From contig CAYTOA010000016.1 in assembly GCA_964439265.1 (NCBI GenBank), positions 10,865-74,864 of the forward strand: a DNA stretch of 64,000 bases, read 5' to 3'. This stretch comes from JAGVPT01 sp964439265. GTDB lineage: Bacteria > Bacteroidota > Ignavibacteria > UBA10030 > UBA8401. Each line of letters begins with the position of its first letter. Position 1 is the first letter of the stretch. Of the stretch, positions 33,749-42,590 are shown in pieces. The notes below the pieces were generated by a model that saw only the letters and a program-made list of their open reading frames with translations, ran no database searches and was not told the origin of the DNA. A program made the translations under genes and the position numbers.

Positions 33749-34357
33749 TTACTTTTTCTCGTGCTCGGCGTAATCGTACGGGTAAAATAAATATAGAGCG
33801 TCCGAACTTTCTGCAGACCACTCCGGCACCTTATGTTTCACCGGTTTGATGTGCCGGAGATACACAACGAGGGCATGGCGGTCTTCCTCGTTCATGTTGG
33901 AAAATCCCGGCCAGGGCATCGTTGTCGGATGGAAAAACCTCCCATCATGAAAAATGCCGCTTCTCAGCACCCGTTTTACTTCGTCATCCGTTCGGCGGGC
34001 AAGGCCCGTTTCAGGGTCCGGTGTAAGGTTGCGTGAATACGGCGTTCCGATGTTCCTTAACTCAAACTTGGCTCCTCCCGCAAGAAATTCGTTCCAGTTC
34101 GGCCCTTGGTCCCCCTGAGGAGTGTGGCAATCGCTGCAATCAGAATACGACATGATGTACTCTCCCCTCTGAGCAATCGTTCGCTCGACAGGGTCGTCGA
34201 TTTTCTCAAGGGCTGATGCAACCACCTCGGCGTGCGGCTTAGTAAAGGCTTCGCGCGGAAGGAGATCAAACGGTGGAATGAGATATAGGAATGCAATGAA
34301 TCCTATCACTATTAAACACACCGCAACGATGCCGGCCCATTTCAATATCTTCTTCAT
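33749..34357 (-). CDS. Membrane-anchored monoheme cytochrome c
   Basis: 202 residues. An N-terminal membrane anchor (IVAVCLIVIGFIAFLYLIPP) precedes one heme site CSDCH (residues 74-78) and a likely axial Met region (TTMPWPGF). The start overlaps the stop of the larger cytochrome (ATGA), so they are translated together. Its heme domain is homologous to the third domain of that cytochrome: both share RNLTxDxETGL, a DGR(F/K)F/L motif, MPWxxF and a VVYLR/VTYLR helix. Likely an electron-transfer partner at the periplasmic face. Confidence 0.88.
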   Translation of the reverse strand: MKKILKWAGIVAVCLIVIGFIAFLYLIPPFDLLPREAFTKPHAEVVASALEKIDDPVERTIAQRGEYIMSYSDCSDCHTPQGDQGPNWNEFLAGGAKFELRNIGTPYSRNLTPDPETGLARRTDDEVKRVLRSGIFHDGRFFHPTTMPWPGFSNMNEEDRHALVVYLRHIKPVKHKVPEWSAESSDALYLFYPYDYAEHEKK

Positions 34358-35727
34358 CGCTGCACCACCTTTGCGTGTTCATCGTGCGCGGCAATATTCT
34401 TGTCGACACCTGAAAGATTTTGTGATACGGACTTTTGTTGGTCCTCCGGTTCCTTCATCGGATAGGCCGGCGCCGGAATTCGTTCCTTCAGGACCAGCAT
34501 CTTAAACTTTCCCCACAAATACGTGAAGACGTTCGGTTTATCCGGATCAGGAATCTTATGATGCACTGCTGGCACGGTCCGCAGGTACGTAACGATCGCA
34601 TTTTGATCATCTTCCTTTAAGGCAGAAAATGCAGCCCACGGCATCGGAAATGGCAGAAATTTTCTTCCATCGCGGGAAATTCCCTGGGTAATTGCCCTTT
34701 TGATTTCCTGGTCGGTCCAGTTGCCCAGACCGGTTTCATTATCCGAAGTAAGGTTTCGTGTTACATATTTGCCGAATGGATAGAGGTCAAACGTCAACCC
34801 TCCCGAGAGCTGTGACCCCTCCACGATCCGCATATCGTCGGTGTACTTCGAATGACATCCTGCACAGCCGATGGACCGGACAAGATATTTTCCGCGCTGA
34901 ACCGGGTCGGCTTTTTCCTGCGCATCAAGCTTCGAATAGAATTCCTTCACTTCATTTTCATTCATATTCCATACAGGCTTGCGCGCGATCGAAACCACGT
35001 AGTTTGCAAGATCCCACATTTCCTTCTCGCTTGCAGCGCCGGCAAACGAAGGCATTGGCGTCCCATCAACTCCAGTCCTGAACCGGAGATAGATATCGCG
35101 GGCCGTCGCTCCTCCACGGAATGTCCACGGCTCGGTCAAATTCACTGCATAGGTTTCGAAGTTCCATTCATCCTGGAAGTCTTTCGCCACAGCACCCGTT
35201 CCGGCGCCGTCTGTTCCGTGGCAATCAGCGCACTGCAATTTGGCGTAGACCTTTTTCCCCGCTGCGGCGCTTGCTGCCGAATACGGAACAGGAGATCCCA
35301 CATGAACGGGACGGGGTTTATCTTTTTGAAAACGCGGGGAGAATGCTTTTACATAATCGACCACTTGCTTGAGCGAATCGCCTTTGATGAACGGCGCCCA
35401 GTCCGGCATGGACGTCCCGTGCAGGCCGTTGTTGATCGCGGCCATCAGGTCTTCATCCGTCGGAAGACTGCCGGATTCGGTCGAGCGAAATTTGAACATG
35501 CCGGTGGTGAAATTTCGCGGCCGGGGATTCAGCAGCGCCGAACCTACACCCTCACCTTTTCCATCTGCTCCATGGCATTGGGCGCAATGTGTTTCATAGA
35601 TCGATTTTCCCACGGTCTGCTGGGAAACGGCTTCTTTGTCCGCAGGGGCGCCGAGAAGATTGGCGCTGAGGCCGATCCACAACGATACGGCGATAAGCAT
35701 AGCCGTGGATCCGGAGAAAGATTTCAT
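34354..35727 (-). CDS. Triheme cytochrome c
   Basis: 457 residues with a signal peptide (LIAVSLWIGLSANLLGA) and three CxxCH heme sites: CAQCH (48-52), CADCH (166-170) and CAGCH (288-292). Each domain has a downstream candidate axial Met (TSMPDW, TPMPSF, FPMPWA). The layout resembles cytochrome subunits that feed electrons from periplasmic dehydrogenases to oxidases. The Lys/Pro-rich tail is probably flexible. First gene of a two-gene operon with the monoheme cytochrome. The donor and acceptor are unknown; no oxidase is nearby. Confidence 0.9.
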   Translation of the reverse strand: MKSFSGSTAMLIAVSLWIGLSANLLGAPADKEAVSQQTVGKSIYETHCAQCHGADGKGEGVGSALLNPRPRNFTTGMFKFRSTESGSLPTDEDLMAAINNGLHGTSMPDWAPFIKGDSLKQVVDYVKAFSPRFQKDKPRPVHVGSPVPYSAASAAAGKKVYAKLQCADCHGTDGAGTGAVAKDFQDEWNFETYAVNLTEPWTFRGGATARDIYLRFRTGVDGTPMPSFAGAASEKEMWDLANYVVSIARKPVWNMNENEVKEFYSKLDAQEKADPVQRGKYLVRSIGCAGCHSKYTDDMRIVEGSQLSGGLTFDLYPFGKYVTRNLTSDNETGLGNWTDQEIKRAITQGISRDGRKFLPFPMPWAAFSALKEDDQNAIVTYLRTVPAVHHKIPDPDKPNVFTYLWGKFKMLVLKERIPAPAYPMKEPEDQQKSVSQNLSGVDKNIAAHDEHAKVVQR

Positions 35728-35762
35728 TATACCTCCGTGATGGGATAAGGTGTGAATTCAAT

Positions 35763-36062
35763 TCACTCGACCACTGAATAAATTTCGCGCCTGCCGGATT
35801 CAACGAGCGGCGCAAACTTGACATGATACCACTCGCCGAACTCTTTCATTCCAAGCTCGCTCTTCAACGAACGGTCAAAAGCTGCGATGTCATCGAACGT
35901 GTCTTCAATGACAAACGTATAGTATGGACCGGTGTAGTCCGCGAGCACACGGTTCTCAGAGAGACCATGCTTTTTGCGAAGCGCAGCGAATTCTTTCCAT
36001 GCAGCTTTCGCTTCTTTGGCTTTCCCAAATTTCAATTGAAATACCTCGCGGACAACGATCAT
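35763..36062 (-). CDS. NIPSNAP-like dimeric alpha/beta-barrel protein
   Basis: 99 residues: VVREVFQLKFGKAKEAKAAW, SENRVLADYTGPYYTFVIED and FGEWYHVKFAPLVESGRREIY. This resembles NIPSNAP/ABM-type small proteins. It lies 35 bp upstream of the triheme cytochrome in the same direction and may share its transcript. No active-site residues can be named. Confidence 0.72.
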   Translation of the reverse strand: MIVVREVFQLKFGKAKEAKAAWKEFAALRKKHGLSENRVLADYTGPYYTFVIEDTFDDIAAFDRSLKSELGMKEFGEWYHVKFAPLVESGRREIYSVVE

Positions 36063-36240
36063 GACAATCTCCTTGTTGATAGGATAATGGAAAACAAGTT
36101 CAACCGGACAGACGCGATCACAGAGACAGCAATGCCGCGCGCTGGGTGAAATTTTGCGTCCGGAAAAGAATACGTTGTTATTCTCGGCTTACCGTCTGGA
36201 TTCAAGCCCTACAGTGCATTGAATCTCCCCGCCATTTTCC

Positions 36241-36262
36241 TTACATTAGTGCGTTAATGTAA
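36241..36262. promoter_or_regulatory. Perfect dyad, possible operator
   Basis: TTACATTA (36241-36248) and TAATGTAA (36255-36262) are exact inverses with a 6-bp spacer. The site is 68 bp before the AspT-type transporter start and in the divergent spacer with the cytochrome operon; its size suits a CRP/FNR-type or similar dimeric regulator. No regulator is identified. Confidence 0.4.
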
Positions 36263-36329
36263 ATTTTCGTAAAGATTAAGTCAAGAGTCCTCTCTTGTTA
36301 TTTCCCTTCAATTTCGAAAATCCGGAAAA

Positions 36330-37991
36330 ATGCAGCCGCTCATAGATTTTTTCGCAGAAAACCAGCTCCTTTTGTTCTTTACCGTTATCGGTCTTGGCTA
36401 TCTCGTCGGCCAGATCCGAATATTCGGATTCAGCCTCGGCGTTTCTGCGGTGCTGTTCGTCGGGATCGCCTTCGGCGCTCTTGACAAGCGGCTCGGCCTC
36501 CCGGAATACATCTACATTATCGGTCTCGTACTTTTCGTCTATGCCGTCGGTTTGCAGTCCGGTCCGAGTTTTTTTGCTTCATTCCAGAAACGGGGTTTGC
36601 ACACCAACGGCCTCGCAGCTCTTATGCTTGTTGTCGGCGCGCTGATCACATTTGCGGTTTGGAAAGCCCTCGGGATCTCTCCGGCAAGCGCCGCGGGATT
36701 ATTTTGCGGCGCGTTGACGAGCACTCCTGCTCTTGCTGCGACTGTCGAGACGGCAAAAACTCTTTCTGCAAACCTTCCGCACGATGTTGCCGACCTCAAC
36801 GCCAATAGTCCAGTGGTCACGTACGGTCTTGCCTACCCATTCGGCGTGCTCGGAGTGCTGCTATGGTCTTTCGTATTCATAAAAATATTCAAAGTCGACT
36901 TTGTAAAAGAAGAAACAACGCGCTTGAGGGAATCCGGATCCGACATTATCGTGAGCCGGACGTTTCATATCACGAATCCAGCGATTGATGGAAAAAACGC
37001 AGCGCAGGCGCTTCAGCTCCTTGGTCAGCCGGCATTTACTCTGAGCCGCATTAAAAAAGGGGAACTCATTGAGATCGTTCGGCCCGACACTGTCCTTGGG
37101 GCCGGCGACCGTGTCGTTGCAGTAGGGACGCACGATGCGCTCGAGCGGGCACGAATATTATTCGGTGAAGAATCTCCCGATCACCTTCCCCTCGACAATA
37201 CCGGGATCGATTTCCGGCGCATTTTCGTGTCGCGCTCATCGGTCGTCGGCAAACGCATTCACGAACTGAATCTTGAAATAGAATTCGGAGCCACGATCAC
37301 CCGCCTTCGCCGCGGCGACGTCGATTTCGTCCCATCGCCCGACACGATCCTTGAGATGGGAGACAGAATCCGTGTCGTCACGCGCCTCGAAAACCTGGAC
37401 CGTATCACCAACTACTTCGGCGACTCGATGAAGGCAATTTCCGAGACCGATTTTTTGTCGATCTCGTTCGGCATCGTGCTCGGAGTCATGGTCGGAATGA
37501 TCCCCTTGCCGCTCCCGCACGGTATGGTGTTCAAGCTTGGGTTTGCGGGAGGGCCGCTCGTCGTTGCCCTTGTCCTCGGCCGGCTCGAGCGCACCGGCCC
37601 CATCCTCTGGGCTCTCCCCTTCAACGCCAATCTTGTGTTGCGGCAAACGGGACTCGTTTTCTTCCTGGCAGGGATCGGGACAAAAGCCGGTTATGGTTTT
37701 GGGACAATCTTCCAGACCGGCGGATGGGAATTGATCGCGGCCGGTGCGTTGACCACAACCGCCGTCGTTGTCCTCACGCTAATCGTCGCATATAAATATT
37801 TAAAACTGCCGATGTCCACGGTAATGGGAATTGTCGCGGGTATGTCGACCCAATCGGCATGCCTAGCCTTTGCGAACCAGCAGGCTCAAAACGAGCAGCC
37901 GAATGTCTGGTATGCCACTGTGTATCCAGCTTCGATGATCGCCAAGATCATCCTTGCGCAGATCATCGTTTCGGTCCTGTGGACAATGTAG
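36330..37991 (+). CDS. AspT/YidE/YbjL family transporter with two TrkA_C domains
   Basis: 553 residues. Two transmembrane halves (about residues 10-180 and 375-553) flank a cytosolic pair of RCK/TrkA_C domains (about 205-285 and 290-365; SRIKKGELIEIVRPDTVLGAGD and TRLRRGDVDFVPSPDTILEMGD, each read in part). The duplication motif with GLFCGALTSTPALAA and GIVAGMSTQSACLAF is typical of AspT-type antiporters. Members exchange aspartate for alanine; most, like this, have unknown substrate. Monocistronic. Confidence 0.88.
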   Translation: MQPLIDFFAENQLLLFFTVIGLGYLVGQIRIFGFSLGVSAVLFVGIAFGALDKRLGLPEYIYIIGLVLFVYAVGLQSGPSFFASFQKRGLHTNGLAALMLVVGALITFAVWKALGISPASAAGLFCGALTSTPALAATVETAKTLSANLPHDVADLNANSPVVTYGLAYPFGVLGVLLWSFVFIKIFKVDFVKEETTRLRESGSDIIVSRTFHITNPAIDGKNAAQALQLLGQPAFTLSRIKKGELIEIVRPDTVLGAGDRVVAVGTHDALERARILFGEESPDHLPLDNTGIDFRRIFVSRSSVVGKRIHELNLEIEFGATITRLRRGDVDFVPSPDTILEMGDRIRVVTRLENLDRITNYFGDSMKAISETDFLSISFGIVLGVMVGMIPLPLPHGMVFKLGFAGGPLVVALVLGRLERTGPILWALPFNANLVLRQTGLVFFLAGIGTKAGYGFGTIFQTGGWELIAAGALTTTAVVVLTLIVAYKYLKLPMSTVMGIVAGMSTQSACLAFANQQAQNEQPNVWYATVYPASMIAKIILAQIIVSVLWTM

Positions 37992-38075
37992 GTCCCGTTA
38001 TTGCCTTGCTCCGAATCTCTGATTGAGAACGAAACGCAAATCGCTCGAATGGAAAATCTTAGCAAGATAATCATT

Positions 38076-38100
38076 CGTTCCCAAACGGAGTTTGGGAACG
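38076..38100. repeat. CGTTCCCAAAC hairpin repeat
   Basis: Perfect 11-bp arms CGTTCCCAAAC / GTTTGGGAACG with a 3-nt loop. It differs at one arm position from the hairpin at 22618-22642. Confidence 0.75.
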
Positions 38101-38130
38101 AGAAAGCGGTTCTGTGGACGCTGTGAGAAA

Positions 38131-38204
38131 ATGCCGGACATCTTGCCCCAAAAGCGCATTTAATTCGAGACTTGGCCGATCATTAGCCAACTGATGTCCG
38201 GCAT
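38131..38204. other. Nested inverted repeat upstream of the rplU promoter
   Basis: Perfect 12-bp arms ATGCCGGACATC (38131-38142) / GATGTCCGGCAT (38193-38204) enclose a smaller stem TTGGC (38172-38176) / GCCAA (38186-38190). It lies before the promoter, so it is not part of the rplU leader; it may end the transporter transcript or be a repeat copy. Confidence 0.55.
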
Positions 38205-38241
38205 CTGTTGAGCTCTCTCCCATTTTTATCTCAACTTTCCG

Positions 38242-38270
38242 TTGACTTTTTTGCATTTTTTTGGTATTAT
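38242..38270 (+). promoter_or_regulatory. Sigma70-type promoter of rplU-rpmA
   Basis: TTGACT (38242-38247), a 17-bp T-rich spacer, TATTAT (38265-38270). Start of transcription is expected near 38277, giving a leader of about 40 nt. Confidence 0.8.
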
Positions 38271-38317
38271 GATAGTCCAATTTTGAAATACCATTATTCT
38301 GAGGAAGGATGTATCCG

Positions 38318-38626
38318 ATGTATGCAGTCGTTGAGATCGCCGGGCAGCAGTATAAAGTGAATCCCGAAGAAAAGCTCTACGTGCCGAGGCTGGAGAATGA
38401 GGTCGGCAGCAGCGTAACATTTGAGAGGGTGCTTCTCCTTTCCAACGACAAAGAGGTGAAGGTTGGCGCTCCTGTCGTTTCAGGAGCTTCAGTCAGTGCC
38501 AAGGTCCTCGCGCACGTCAAGGACGAAAAGGTCATTGTGTTCAAGAAAAAGAAGCGCAAGGGCTACCGCGTGAAACGGGGACATCGGCAGCAATACACCC
38601 ACATAGAAATTACATCGATAGCATAA
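38318..38626 (+). CDS. rplU: 50S ribosomal protein L21
   Basis: 102 residues: MYAVVEIAGQQYKVNPEEKL, GAPVVSGASVSAKVLAHVKD and KKKRKGYRVKRGHRQQYTHI are the L21 signatures. It binds 23S rRNA domain II with L20. The strong GAGGAAGG at 38301-38308 is 9 nt from ATG 38318 and directly abuts ATG 38309, so 38318 is the real start. rpmA follows 13 bp later, the conserved order. Confidence 0.97.
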   Translation: MYAVVEIAGQQYKVNPEEKLYVPRLENEVGSSVTFERVLLLSNDKEVKVGAPVVSGASVSAKVLAHVKDEKVIVFKKKKRKGYRVKRGHRQQYTHIEITSIA

Positions 38627-38639
38627 GGAAGATTGAAGT

Positions 38640-38894
38640 ATGGCTCACAAAAAAGGGGGCGGAAGCTCCCGTAACGGACGAGACAGCAATGCCCAGCGGC
38701 TCGGCGTCAAACGCTTCAGCGGTCAGAAAGTTCTTGCCGGAACGATCCTAGTGCGTCAGCGCGGAACAAAATTCCATCCCGGCGCTAATGTTGCGAAAGG
38801 CGGCGACGACACGCTGTTTGCTCTCACAGACGGCGTTGTGAAGTTTCAACGGGTAGGAAAAACGCGGCAGGCAATTTCTATCGTCACGGCATAA
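38640..38894 (+). CDS. rpmA: 50S ribosomal protein L27
   Basis: 84 residues beginning MAHKKGGGSSRNGRDSNAQR, with GVKRFSGQKVLAGTILVRQR and HPGANVAKGGDDTLFAL. The Gly-rich N-terminal tail reaches the peptidyl-transferase centre. No N-terminal cleavage extension of the Firmicutes type. Ends the rplU-rpmA operon before a terminator. Confidence 0.98.
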   Translation: MAHKKGGGSSRNGRDSNAQRLGVKRFSGQKVLAGTILVRQRGTKFHPGANVAKGGDDTLFALTDGVVKFQRVGKTRQAISIVTA

Positions 38895-38929
38895 ACGGAG
38901 ACAATCTCTTCGTGCTGAAAAAATACTCC

Positions 38930-38964
38930 ATGCGTAAGAGTTTCGCTCTTGCGCATTTTTTTTA
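38930..38964 (+). terminator. Rho-independent terminator after rpmA
   Basis: Arms ATGCGTAAGAG (38930-38940) / CTCTTGCGCAT (38946-38956), one G-T pair, followed by eight T. Confidence 0.9.
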
Positions 38965-39151
38965 GTTTGTTTTACCCACACCGCAGGAAAGATTGCCGCG
39001 ATCTCCCGAAGAACACTGGGAACAATAGAACTTTCGAGTCATCACATTTTTGAATTAGGAAACGCGCCTAGGGTCTTTGAGCTGTAGTGTCTTTATTGCA
39101 GTGCTCATTCTCTGCGCAACATCAACATCCAACTTATTCCTGGAGTCAATC

Positions 39152-40075
39152 ATGAAAATTACAGTGATCGGTGCCGGCAATGTAGGCGCGACTTCCGCGC
39201 AGCGCATCGCAGAAAAAGAATTGGCAAACGAAGTTGTTCTTGTGGATGTTGTCGAGGGACTCCCTCAGGGCAAGGGCCTTGACATGTACGAATCGGCGCC
39301 GGTAGAAGGATTCGATTCGAGAGTTACCGGCACAAACACGTACGACGCGACCGCAAACTCCGATATCGTTGTCATCACCGCCGGCATCGCACGCAAACCG
39401 GGCATGAGCCGCGATGATCTTCTGAACACCAACGCCGGAATTCTCAAAACGGTAACCGAACAGGCCGTGGCAAAATCCCCGAAATCGATCCTCATTGTCG
39501 TTTCTAATCCGCTCGATGTCATGGTCTACGTCGCTCTCAAGGTCAGCGGTTTCGACAGACACCGCGTGATCGGAATGGCGGGCGTGCTGGACACGGCGCG
39601 TTTCCGGTCGTTCATTGCGATGGAACTGAATGTCTCGGTCGAAGATGTCACGGCCTTTGTCCTCGGCGGGCATGGCGATTCGATGGTACCGCTTCCCCGT
39701 TATACATCCGTGTCAGGAATTCCCCTGAGTGACCTGCTGCCGCAGGAAAAGATCGATGCTCTCGTGACCCGTGCACGCAACGGCGGAATCGAGATCGTCA
39801 ATTATCTGAAAACCGGCAGCGCATACTATGCGCCGTCATCGGCCGCGGTCCAGATGGTGGAATCGATCGTGAGGGACAAAAAGCGGATTCTTCCATGCGC
39901 GGCGTACCTGCAGGGCGAATACGGATTGAGGGATACCGTCGTGGGGGTACCGGTGAAGCTGGGGAAGAACGGCATCGAGCAGATCATGGAAATCAAACTG
40001 AGCCCCGAAGAATCGGCAGCCCTGAAAAAATCCGCCGACGAGGTAAAATCAAACTTGGAGAAGGTAAAGTTGTGA
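39152..40075 (+). CDS. mdh: Malate dehydrogenase (LDH-like type)
   Basis: 307 residues. NAD-binding MKITVIGAGNVGATSAQRIA, substrate Arg loop GIARKPGMSRDDLL, NPLDVMVYVALKVSGF, GMAGVLDTARFRSFIA, and the catalytic His in LGGHGDSMVPLPRY. The Arg at the specificity loop favours malate/oxaloacetate over lactate. It serves the citric acid cycle. GGAG lies 6 nt before ATG 39152; the longer frame has no family sequence. The gene ends near a hairpin that terminates the convergent gene. Confidence 0.96.
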   Translation: MKITVIGAGNVGATSAQRIAEKELANEVVLVDVVEGLPQGKGLDMYESAPVEGFDSRVTGTNTYDATANSDIVVITAGIARKPGMSRDDLLNTNAGILKTVTEQAVAKSPKSILIVVSNPLDVMVYVALKVSGFDRHRVIGMAGVLDTARFRSFIAMELNVSVEDVTAFVLGGHGDSMVPLPRYTSVSGIPLSDLLPQEKIDALVTRARNGGIEIVNYLKTGSAYYAPSSAAVQMVESIVRDKKRILPCAAYLQGEYGLRDTVVGVPVKLGKNGIEQIMEIKLSPEESAALKKSADEVKSNLEKVKL

Positions 40076-40077
40076 TT

Positions 40078-40114
40078 AAAAAAAGGTGACCCTCACCTCC
40101 AAGGTGAGGGTCAC
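40078..40114 (-). terminator. Rho-independent terminator of the RsbW-like gene
   Basis: Perfect 13-bp arms GTGACCCTCACCT (40086-40098) / AGGTGAGGGTCAC (40102-40114) with a 3-nt loop. The U-run is on the minus strand (seven A at 40078-40084 on the plus strand); on the plus strand the stem may also slow mdh readthrough. Confidence 0.88.
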
Positions 40115-40122
40115 GTTCGTCA

Positions 40123-40527
40123 TCAGTGAATCTTCATCATCATCGTCACTTCATTGCCGTTCGCGTTAAAGCTGACCTTATCCATCAGTTGATGCATCAA
40201 AAAAACGCCCCTGCCGCTTTCGCGCAAGAGGTTATCCTCGTGGATCGGGTTCGGGACAGCGCTCGGGTTGAACCCTTTTCCTTCGTCCTTCACCTTGATC
40301 ACGAGAACATTCCCCCGGCGTGTGCATGTGAGAATAACTTTCTTAGACGGGTTCCTTTTGTTCCCGTGGATGATCGCATTATTGACAGCCTCGGTAACGA
40401 CGACGAGCAACGACCCGAACTTCTCGTCGTCAATATGCAGCGCAGAATTCATTTTGAGGAGGAATTCTTCCACCCTATGGACGTTCTTCGGATCACTTAC
40501 CATGGTCATCCTGAAGGTTTTCTGCAT
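40123..40527 (-). CDS. RsbW-like anti-sigma factor / serine kinase (HATPase_c_2)
   Basis: 134 residues, a stand-alone GHKL ATPase. N-box EAVNNAIIHGNKRNP, G1 VKDEGKGFNPSAVP and G2 ESGRGVFLMHQLMDKV are visible. Such proteins phosphorylate anti-sigma-antagonists or sequester a sigma factor in partner-switching stress responses. ATG 40527 is chosen; the extension to 40668 overlaps the 3' end of the upstream gene. No STAS or PP2C partner gene is adjacent. Confidence 0.88.
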   Translation of the reverse strand: MQKTFRMTMVSDPKNVHRVEEFLLKMNSALHIDDEKFGSLLVVVTEAVNNAIIHGNKRNPSKKVILTCTRRGNVLVIKVKDEGKGFNPSAVPNPIHEDNLLRESGRGVFLMHQLMDKVSFNANGNEVTMMMKIH

Positions 40528-40565
40528 CGTTCGCCGCTCAGAGTGTGCTGTCACTGAGGTCCTCT

Positions 40566-42590
40566 TCAAAAATTCGCTTTTGCCGACATCATGATATTCG
40601 ACACGCTGCGTATTGGCTGGTTTGTCTCTCTTTGAAATTCCTTCCACCCTTGAATCTCGAGTTTCCATCCCGGCGGGACGATGAGCACGATGGACGTCGT
40701 CGGCCCATAGCTGAAGAAATTCCCGTCTGCTACTCGAGCTGCCCCGTCATACAAGTACCTGTTCTGCACGAACGAACGGAACCCTGCGGCGCAGATAAGT
40801 TTCTCTTCTATCGTATACCGCACCGCCGGAGAAAAAGTTACCTCCTCGAAGTACTGCTGGGGCCGTTCGGCAAAAGCCTTCCACTCCAGCTGCCCCCGCT
40901 CATACAGCCGAAGATGTAAAAGAAAGTCAACTCCCACGTGCGATGTCATATCATACGATGTCGAATCGAGAAATGCAAATTGCCTGTATGAATAGCTTTG
41001 CACTGTCGGAACAATCGTTTCGTAATCGAACACCGTATAATTAGCCAGGACTTCGAAGGTGTTTGTGGATCTGAGCGCAGGCGCAGGCGTATAGGTCAAT
41101 TCCGGAGCCAGCCGAAAGATACGGTTCCAGTTGTTATTCGCACTCCTGTCGGCAAACAAGTAGACAACGTGGGTCAGCGTCGCCTCAGCGGTGAAGGCGA
41201 TTTCAAAATACTCGTTCCATCGGTGTGATTCCCTGCCCGAGAGCGTAATGAGGAGTTCGTCCCTGTCGTCGGTGTTCGTCGAATCGGGGGTATCGTAACG
41301 AAGAATGCCGGCAGAGCTTTCAAAGGAGACAAAGTCGTTCGAAGAAACCGGCATGGAGAAGATCCCGCGCAGCGTCGTTCTCCGCGCGTCATTGTCCAGC
41401 TGTGTTTCCTCTTCGGACGCGTTTTCCTGGATGTCCTTATCCACTCCGGTTATCTTTTGAAGGATATGCCTTTCATCTCGTTCGCTTGACCGGATGCCGA
41501 CTGAGGCAAAGACGTTGGCGGCATCGCGGTAGTTGAGATCGACCCCTCCTTCAAGACGCTGCTCTTGCACGACAACGTCGTAAGGTATCAGTGTTGGTTC
41601 GAGAAGAGATTTGTAGCGGAATGCATTGCTGATTGTCCGTGTCTCGACGAGCGTCTGGACAACAGCCGAGAGCTGTTTTCCGACAGCGTAATGAAGCGTA
41701 TTGGAAACATTATAGATCTCGTCCACCCTGCTGCGAATATTATACTTCACCCCGAACTCCTTTTGCATAACGCTGTCGGCAGGAATATAAAAATCCCACC
41801 TGTTATTGGACCATTGAAACCGGAGGCTGTCAAACGACCCTTCGAGAAAATCCTTCGCGAAAAACAACTGGGCACCGTTGCTCCGGAAATACCTGGGAGA
41901 CAAATTGCTGACATTCAGCCGGATCGATGCGAGCGTTTGGTACCCGTCGATGTCGACGGTATCCAGTTCGGAGGAGAGTTTGTAATTCCAGCCTTGATCT
42001 GTTTGATCCTGCTGTCGGTCGACGCGAAAGCCGACGAGCGGGGAAACGAAGACGTACGGCAGCGCGCGCACCGTTACACCGACGAGACCGGTATTCAACG
42101 CAGCATTGCTGACATCGAGCGATTGGTTGTCCGAAAGGGTGAATGTCGAAGCCTCCAGGTCGAGATCGAGCAGTGATGAGACCCTTCGCGACGCATTCAG
42201 CCAGAGGTTGTGCTCATCGCGAAGCGAGTTCTGATCCTGCTGAATGAACGATGAACTGTACCGTTCGTGGATATCCGCAATGAAGATACTGTCTCGGCTG
42301 CTGAAATCGGCTTTAAAATTCCAAAGATATGTGTTCAGATTTCGCTCAAAGCGAACTCCCGCATCGTTGGAGTCCTGAGCAGCCGTGGAAACGTACCGCA
42401 GTGTGTCGACTTGGGAGAGCGCAATTGCCGGCAGAATAAAATGCAAAATGACGAGAAGTCCGGCGAGCGAACGTAAGAAACCCTGCACTCCGCGGATCCA
42501 TTCTGTTTGTGCGAAATGCGGAGTTCCGCCGGAGGATCCATTTTCTCCCCGGGTCCTTTCGGGAGAAACTATGATTGACAGAATGTTCAA
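40566..42590 (-). CDS. Large outer-membrane beta-barrel protein of unknown function
   Basis: 674 residues by the longest frame, which begins with TTG; no ATG precedes the signal-peptide core (SLAGLLVILHFILPAIALSQ), so the real start is uncertain, with a GTG at 42488 another option. After the signal come many amphipathic strands rich in aromatic residues and polar turns (for example YVFVSPLVGFRVDRQ, EYFEIAFTAEATLTHVVYLF) and a terminal SAKANF ending in Phe, the usual outer-membrane C-terminus. There is no plug domain. It could be a porin-like or LptD-unrelated barrel; function unknown. The RsbW-like gene starts 39 bp downstream. Confidence 0.75.
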   Translation of the reverse strand: MNILSIIVSPERTRGENGSSGGTPHFAQTEWIRGVQGFLRSLAGLLVILHFILPAIALSQVDTLRYVSTAAQDSNDAGVRFERNLNTYLWNFKADFSSRDSIFIADIHERYSSSFIQQDQNSLRDEHNLWLNASRRVSSLLDLDLEASTFTLSDNQSLDVSNAALNTGLVGVTVRALPYVFVSPLVGFRVDRQQDQTDQGWNYKLSSELDTVDIDGYQTLASIRLNVSNLSPRYFRSNGAQLFFAKDFLEGSFDSLRFQWSNNRWDFYIPADSVMQKEFGVKYNIRSRVDEIYNVSNTLHYAVGKQLSAVVQTLVETRTISNAFRYKSLLEPTLIPYDVVVQEQRLEGGVDLNYRDAANVFASVGIRSSERDERHILQKITGVDKDIQENASEEETQLDNDARRTTLRGIFSMPVSSNDFVSFESSAGILRYDTPDSTNTDDRDELLITLSGRESHRWNEYFEIAFTAEATLTHVVYLFADRSANNNWNRIFRLAPELTYTPAPALRSTNTFEVLANYTVFDYETIVPTVQSYSYRQFAFLDSTSYDMTSHVGVDFLLHLRLYERGQLEWKAFAERPQQYFEEVTFSPAVRYTIEEKLICAAGFRSFVQNRYLYDGAARVADGNFFSYGPTTSIVLIVPPGWKLEIQGWKEFQRETNQPIRSVSNIMMSAKANF

